Assembly: GCF_004345425.1 (NCBI RefSeq)
Contig: NZ_SLVP01000003.1
Coordinates: 159,975 to 223,974, forward strand
Length of the DNA: 64,000 nucleotides
Reading direction: 5' to 3'
DNA from: Paenibacillus sp. BK033
GTDB taxonomy: Bacteria; Bacillota; Bacilli; Paenibacillales; Paenibacillaceae
A program made the translations under genes and the position numbers. Below are positions 60,771-64,000 of this stretch, one piece after another; the stretch's first letter is position 1; each line of letters starts with the position of its first letter. A model generated the notes under the pieces. That model ran no database searches and had not been told where the DNA came from. It worked only from the letters and a program-made list of their open reading frames with translations.

Positions 60771-61691
60771 TTAGAATAAAGCATTGTCTTTGCTGAATTT
60801 ACGTACCGCAAAGTTGGAAATAATGACCAGGACAAACCCAACGATCGATTGATACACTCCTGCAGCGGATGACATCCCGATGTCGCCCAAGTTCATGAGA
60901 GCGCGATAGACGTAAGTATCGATGACATTGGTCGTCTCCGATAAAATGCCCGAATCCATTGGAACTTGGTAGAACAGCCCGAAATCAGAGTAAAATATGC
61001 GACCGATGGATAGCAGCGTCATCATAGTAATCACGGGTATAATGAGGGGAACCGTTATCGTGCGGATTTGATTCCATTTCGAAGCGCCGTCGAGTGTCGC
61101 CGCTTCGTAATATTCCGGATCGATGCTGATGATGGACGCCAAATAAACGACGCTCAAGTAACCGATGCCTTTCCACACATTGACGATGGTCAGAATATAA
61201 GGCCAATATTGCTTGCTCGAGTACCAGGATATATCGCTTGCGCCAAATAGCGGGAGAATCGATTTATTGACAAATCCCGTATCGCTGCTTAGCATGGCGA
61301 ACACCAGATAACTCACGATTACCATCGAAATCAAGTGCGGTAAAATGATGATGCTCTGATAGAACCGTTGGAAAAACTTTTTCCGTATTTCGTTTAACAG
61401 TATCGCGAGGCCAAGGGCTCCGATCGTGTTTACGATGATGAAAAATCCATTATAAAGAATGGTATTACGCGTAATGATGTAGGCATCCTCCGTCTTGAAC
61501 AGATATTCAAAGTTCTTGAACCCGATCCAATCGCTGCCGAGAATCCCCTTCGAAAAACTGATATCTTTGAAGGCAATGATAATTCCGAACATGGGAAGAT
61601 AATTATTGACGATCAAATAAGCGAGCCCGGGAAGCATCAATAAAAACAAAGGAGCGAACTTTTTCCACCTTCTGACCGAGAAGCTTGTCAT
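60771..61691 (-). CDS. Sugar ABC transporter permease (LplB type)
   Basis: 306 residues, six membrane helices. N-terminal FAPLFLLMLPGLAYLIVNNY and the EAA loop YYEAATLDGASKWNQIRTIT are typical of LplB. It overlaps the binding-protein gene by 4 bases. No ATPase gene is in the operon; transporters of this class use a shared MsmX-like ATPase encoded elsewhere. Confidence 0.93.
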   Translation of the reverse strand: MTSFSVRRWKKFAPLFLLMLPGLAYLIVNNYLPMFGIIIAFKDISFSKGILGSDWIGFKNFEYLFKTEDAYIITRNTILYNGFFIIVNTIGALGLAILLNEIRKKFFQRFYQSIIILPHLISMVIVSYLVFAMLSSDTGFVNKSILPLFGASDISWYSSKQYWPYILTIVNVWKGIGYLSVVYLASIISIDPEYYEAATLDGASKWNQIRTITVPLIIPVITMMTLLSIGRIFYSDFGLFYQVPMDSGILSETTNVIDTYVYRALMNLGDIGMSSAAGVYQSIVGFVLVIISNFAVRKFSKDNALF

Positions 61692-63217
61692 GTTCTATTT
61701 CCTTCCGTGCCTTTCTTGGCAGCCCAGGAATCCAGTTGCTTCTGCTTCTCGGCGATGATCTTGCCGATACCCGCATCTTTCAGCTTCGATAAGAACTCGG
61801 GAAGAACCTTGGCCGGATCGAGCGCCCCGCACTCCAGCGCGATGCGGTATTGGCTAAGAACGTTGCTGACGGCGGCATATTCCGTCTTGACCGATGAAGA
61901 GTCGAACGTAAAGCCTAGTGCCTTGGACTTGATTGCTCCGGCGTTAAATGCCTTCATCTTTTCCCAGAGCTGCTCATCGTCTCCGTTGAATACGTAAGAT
62001 AGGAACTGGTTTCCGAACAACCATCCTGTTCCGGCATAACCGACGTTGCTTGCGTTTACGCCTTGCGGGTAATCAATGACGTTATCGGATACTTTGACAT
62101 AATGCTTGCCCTCGATTCCCCAGTCGAGCAGATTGACAACCTCCTTGTCCGTATACATGAGGTTCAAGAACTGCATCGCTTTTTCCGGGTTCTGGGAATT
62201 CCTTGCGATTCCCCACATGATATTAGTGACCGTACTGGTTTTCGCGACAGGCGGAAGCATCTCGACGGATATGATCGGGGTTCCGCTCTGGCGGGATTCC
62301 TGTACGTTGAATCCGGGCTTCATGACAGCAAGGCTTCCGGCTCCTTTGCCGGCTTTAATGATCTCGGATTTGGATTCCTTCACCGTAACCGCATCCTTGG
62401 CGATAAAACCGGCAAGATACCATTCTCTCATTTTCTTCAACTCTGCCGCGTATTCTTCCGATTCGAACCAATTCACCACTTTCAAATCTTGTCCGTTATT
62501 GAGCAGAACGCCCATATCGTCGCCAAGCGAATCCCGCGTGCTGAACGAAGAGAGCGGTGAAGCGTTCGTGGCGTTGACCATCGGAATCATATTCGGCTCG
62601 TTTTCCTTAACGGTCTTGAGAATCGGCTCTACATCGTCTAAGGTTTTCACTTTGCTCAAATCAAGATTATACTTGTCGGCAAGATTTTTGTTCAAATAGA
62701 AACCATAGCTTTGCGCCAAGTCGCGGACCGTTGGAACAGCATACGTTTTTCCGTTAATCTGAGCCGCATTCGCGTAATCCGGACCAAGCGCCTCCACGAT
62801 TCCTTTCCCCTGGTTGGAGAGTAAGTCATCCAGTTGGACCAACTGGCCTTTTGCGACTTGATTCGCGTACGTGGTGCCTAACATTGGCATTAGGTCAAGC
62901 TTCTCGTTGCTGGTTAACATTAAGTTAATCTGGTTTTGCCATGCGCTCATGCTGATCGGCAACAGCTTTACGGTGGCGTTAATTTTCGTTTTCGTGATCT
63001 TGTTTAGCTCTTGCTCAATGAGCAATTGGTCCTTCGGTACGCTGCCAAGCGAGAAATAGGCCACCGTCAGTTCATAGGGCTTGCCTCCGCCTCCGCCGGA
63101 TTCCTCGGTCCCTCCGTTCCCGGACGAGCTGCTGTTATTCCCGTTGTTTGATCCACATGCGGCAAGCAGAAGCATCATGGTAACCAAAGCATGAAGCATA
63201 ATCATCTTTCGTTTCAT
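61688..63217 (-). CDS. Sugar ABC transporter substrate-binding lipoprotein
   Basis: 509 residues with a lipoprotein signal peptide (ALVTMMLLLAACGSNNG, lipid cysteine near 21) and a Ser/Gly/Asn-rich tether before the folded part. The large size and the YAVPTVRDLAQSYGFYLNKN and WGIARNSQNPEKAMQFLNLM segments match the LplA/YtcQ group of extracellular binding proteins for oligosaccharides. First gene of the operon after a good promoter candidate. The ligand is not deducible. Confidence 0.92.
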   Translation of the reverse strand: MKRKMIMLHALVTMMLLLAACGSNNGNNSSSSGNGGTEESGGGGGKPYELTVAYFSLGSVPKDQLLIEQELNKITKTKINATVKLLPISMSAWQNQINLMLTSNEKLDLMPMLGTTYANQVAKGQLVQLDDLLSNQGKGIVEALGPDYANAAQINGKTYAVPTVRDLAQSYGFYLNKNLADKYNLDLSKVKTLDDVEPILKTVKENEPNMIPMVNATNASPLSSFSTRDSLGDDMGVLLNNGQDLKVVNWFESEEYAAELKKMREWYLAGFIAKDAVTVKESKSEIIKAGKGAGSLAVMKPGFNVQESRQSGTPIISVEMLPPVAKTSTVTNIMWGIARNSQNPEKAMQFLNLMYTDKEVVNLLDWGIEGKHYVKVSDNVIDYPQGVNASNVGYAGTGWLFGNQFLSYVFNGDDEQLWEKMKAFNAGAIKSKALGFTFDSSSVKTEYAAVSNVLSQYRIALECGALDPAKVLPEFLSKLKDAGIGKIIAEKQKQLDSWAAKKGTEGNRT

Positions 63218-63288
63218 TTTGTCCCCTCGTTTCGTTGGAATAAGCCAGGTCCGAATCGTTTGGTCCGTTGCGCTTCCCGGCTCTGCAT

Positions 63289-63317
63289 CTATAATAGGAC
63301 TTCTTGAATAAGGTCAA
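63289..63317 (-). promoter_or_regulatory. Sigma-A-like promoter of the sugar importer operon
   Basis: On the minus strand, -35 TTGACC (63312-63317), a 17-base spacer and -10 TTATAG (63289-63294; TATTAT overlaps it). It is about 70 bases upstream of the binding-protein start and just after the regulator gene. No cre box was found. Confidence 0.6.
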
Positions 63318-63358
63318 CTACCCGGATATCGACCTCTACCTGTCACGTCGTCGACCAC

Positions 63359-64000
63359 TCAACGGTCTTTTTCTCTGCTTGTACCAGCCTGTTCCTCGTG
63401 TCGGAATTCAAGCGGACTTCGGTTCGCGTGCTTTTTGAAAATGCGGGCAAAATGCGAAAAATTCGAAAAGCCAACCTGACTCGCAATCGCGTGAACGGGA
63501 AGAGCCGTCTTACTCAACAGCTGTCTGGCGACGGCCATACGTTTCCGGACGATATATTCCGTGACGGATACCCCCATCTCCTTTTTAAACATCCGGTCTA
63601 AGTAATCGGGATTTAAAAAAACATGCTTGGCAATATCATCACGTACCAAAGGTTTGTCCAGGTTTTGAACAATGTACGCTGTCGCTTGGTCAACGATTGA
63701 TCCGGAGCGTTCGACGGACCGAAGGCATTCCGCCGCTTTGGCTACGATATGGCGGCACCATTCGAGCATCTCTTTTACCGAACGGCAAGCTTTCTGCGAC
63801 ATTTCAACGGATTTATCGTCACTGAATAATTGACGAGCCTGGATCCCCTTGGCATGCAGCATGGAATACACCATCTGCAGAAAATCATGATGGAATTGAT
63901 GCAATCGTTTCGCATCCAAACTTGTGGCATGAGCTGATCTTTCCAAAAAAACGGTCACTTCTTCCAACAATTTCTCGGGAGCGTTCTCCGAAAGTAAAAC
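63359..64000 (-). CDS. AraC-type regulator, C-terminal part (YesN-like; 5' end outside window)
   Basis: The frame is open to the right edge, so about 213 C-terminal residues are present. The last 100 residues form the double helix-turn-helix of AraC proteins (LVRDDIAKHVFLNPDYLDRM, SVTEYIVRKRMAVARQLL, HAIASQVGFSNFSHFARIFK). The size and the helical region before it fit YesN-like response regulators, which pair with a YesM kinase and control LplABC-type importers. It probably activates the importer operon downstream. The receiver domain, if any, lies outside. Confidence 0.85.
   Translation of the reverse strand, partial: VLLSENAPEKLLEEVTVFLERSAHATSLDAKRLHQFHHDFLQMVYSMLHAKGIQARQLFSDDKSVEMSQKACRSVKEMLEWCRHIVAKAAECLRSVERSGSIVDQATAYIVQNLDKPLVRDDIAKHVFLNPDYLDRMFKKEMGVSVTEYIVRKRMAVARQLLSKTALPVHAIASQVGFSNFSHFARIFKKHANRSPLEFRHEEQAGTSREKDR

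Noticed and set aside
63218..63358. Search for a CcpA cre site upstream of the sugar importer operon
   Set aside because: No sequence close to TGWAANCGNTNWCA was found, so carbon-catabolite control is not claimed.

Overview
The window is a 64 kb chromosomal stretch from a spore-forming, moderately GC-rich Firmicute, most likely Paenibacillus or a close relative. The evidence is the Bacillus-type order dnaE - pgpA - accD - accA - pyk - thioesterase - citZ - icd - mdh, the sporulation genes ytrH and ytrI, four YheC/YheD-type ATP-grasp genes, a YtcQ/LplB/LplC-type sugar importer, and strong GGAGG-type ribosome binding sites. No rRNA, tRNA, CRISPR array, insertion sequence or prophage was seen.

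Layout. 0-7 kb: the tail of a sulfotransferase, an MBL-fold hydrolase, type 2 IPP isomerase (fni), the nagBA amino-sugar operon, and a convergent kdgK-deoR pair behind two tandem hairpins. 7-26 kb: core metabolism and replication on the minus strand (recQ, mdh, icd, citZ, ppk, thioesterase, pyk, accA, accD, pgpA, dnaE), with ppx on the plus strand convergent with and overlapping ppk. 26-32 kb: ytrH-ytrI behind a good sigma-E promoter candidate, a YtpI-like gene, then rsgA surrounded by long palindromes, a TGCA-N5-TGCA repeat element and a leader with tandem terminators, then ytoI. 32-38 kb: a tight operon of four YheC/YheD ATP-grasp proteins plus a GNAT acetyltransferase, with a sigma-K-like promoter. 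38-43 kb: histidine kinase, response regulator, ABC ATPase and permease, plus a HAD phosphatase. 43-49 kb: a glycine betaine island (ABC ATPase, permease, binding protein, BCCT carrier) with a divergent GbsR-type regulator and two perfect abutting palindromes between them. 49-57 kb: accessory regulators (ECF sigma/DUF4179 anti-sigma pair, LysR/SDR pair, a second two-component system) and DUF1349, DUF2306 and YwaF-like proteins. 57-64 kb: an oligosaccharide locus (AraC/YesN regulator, lipoprotein, two permeases, GH2 hydrolase).

How it works together. citZ-icd-mdh supply the oxidative TCA branch; pyk and accDA link glycolysis to fatty-acid synthesis; nagBA feed amino sugars into fructose-6-phosphate. 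ppk and ppx make and degrade polyphosphate. The 46 kb island takes up osmoprotectant by both an ABC and a secondary carrier under one local regulator. The 58-63 kb operon imports a glycoside and hydrolyses it inside the cell.

The best candidate for an under-described system is the four-ligase plus GNAT operon at 32.3-38.0 kb. Next are the repeat-rich rsgA island with its attenuator-like leader, and the family of long perfect-arm palindromes, one of which supplies the last codons of ytoI. All functional names rest on reading protein motifs and gene order; no database search was run.
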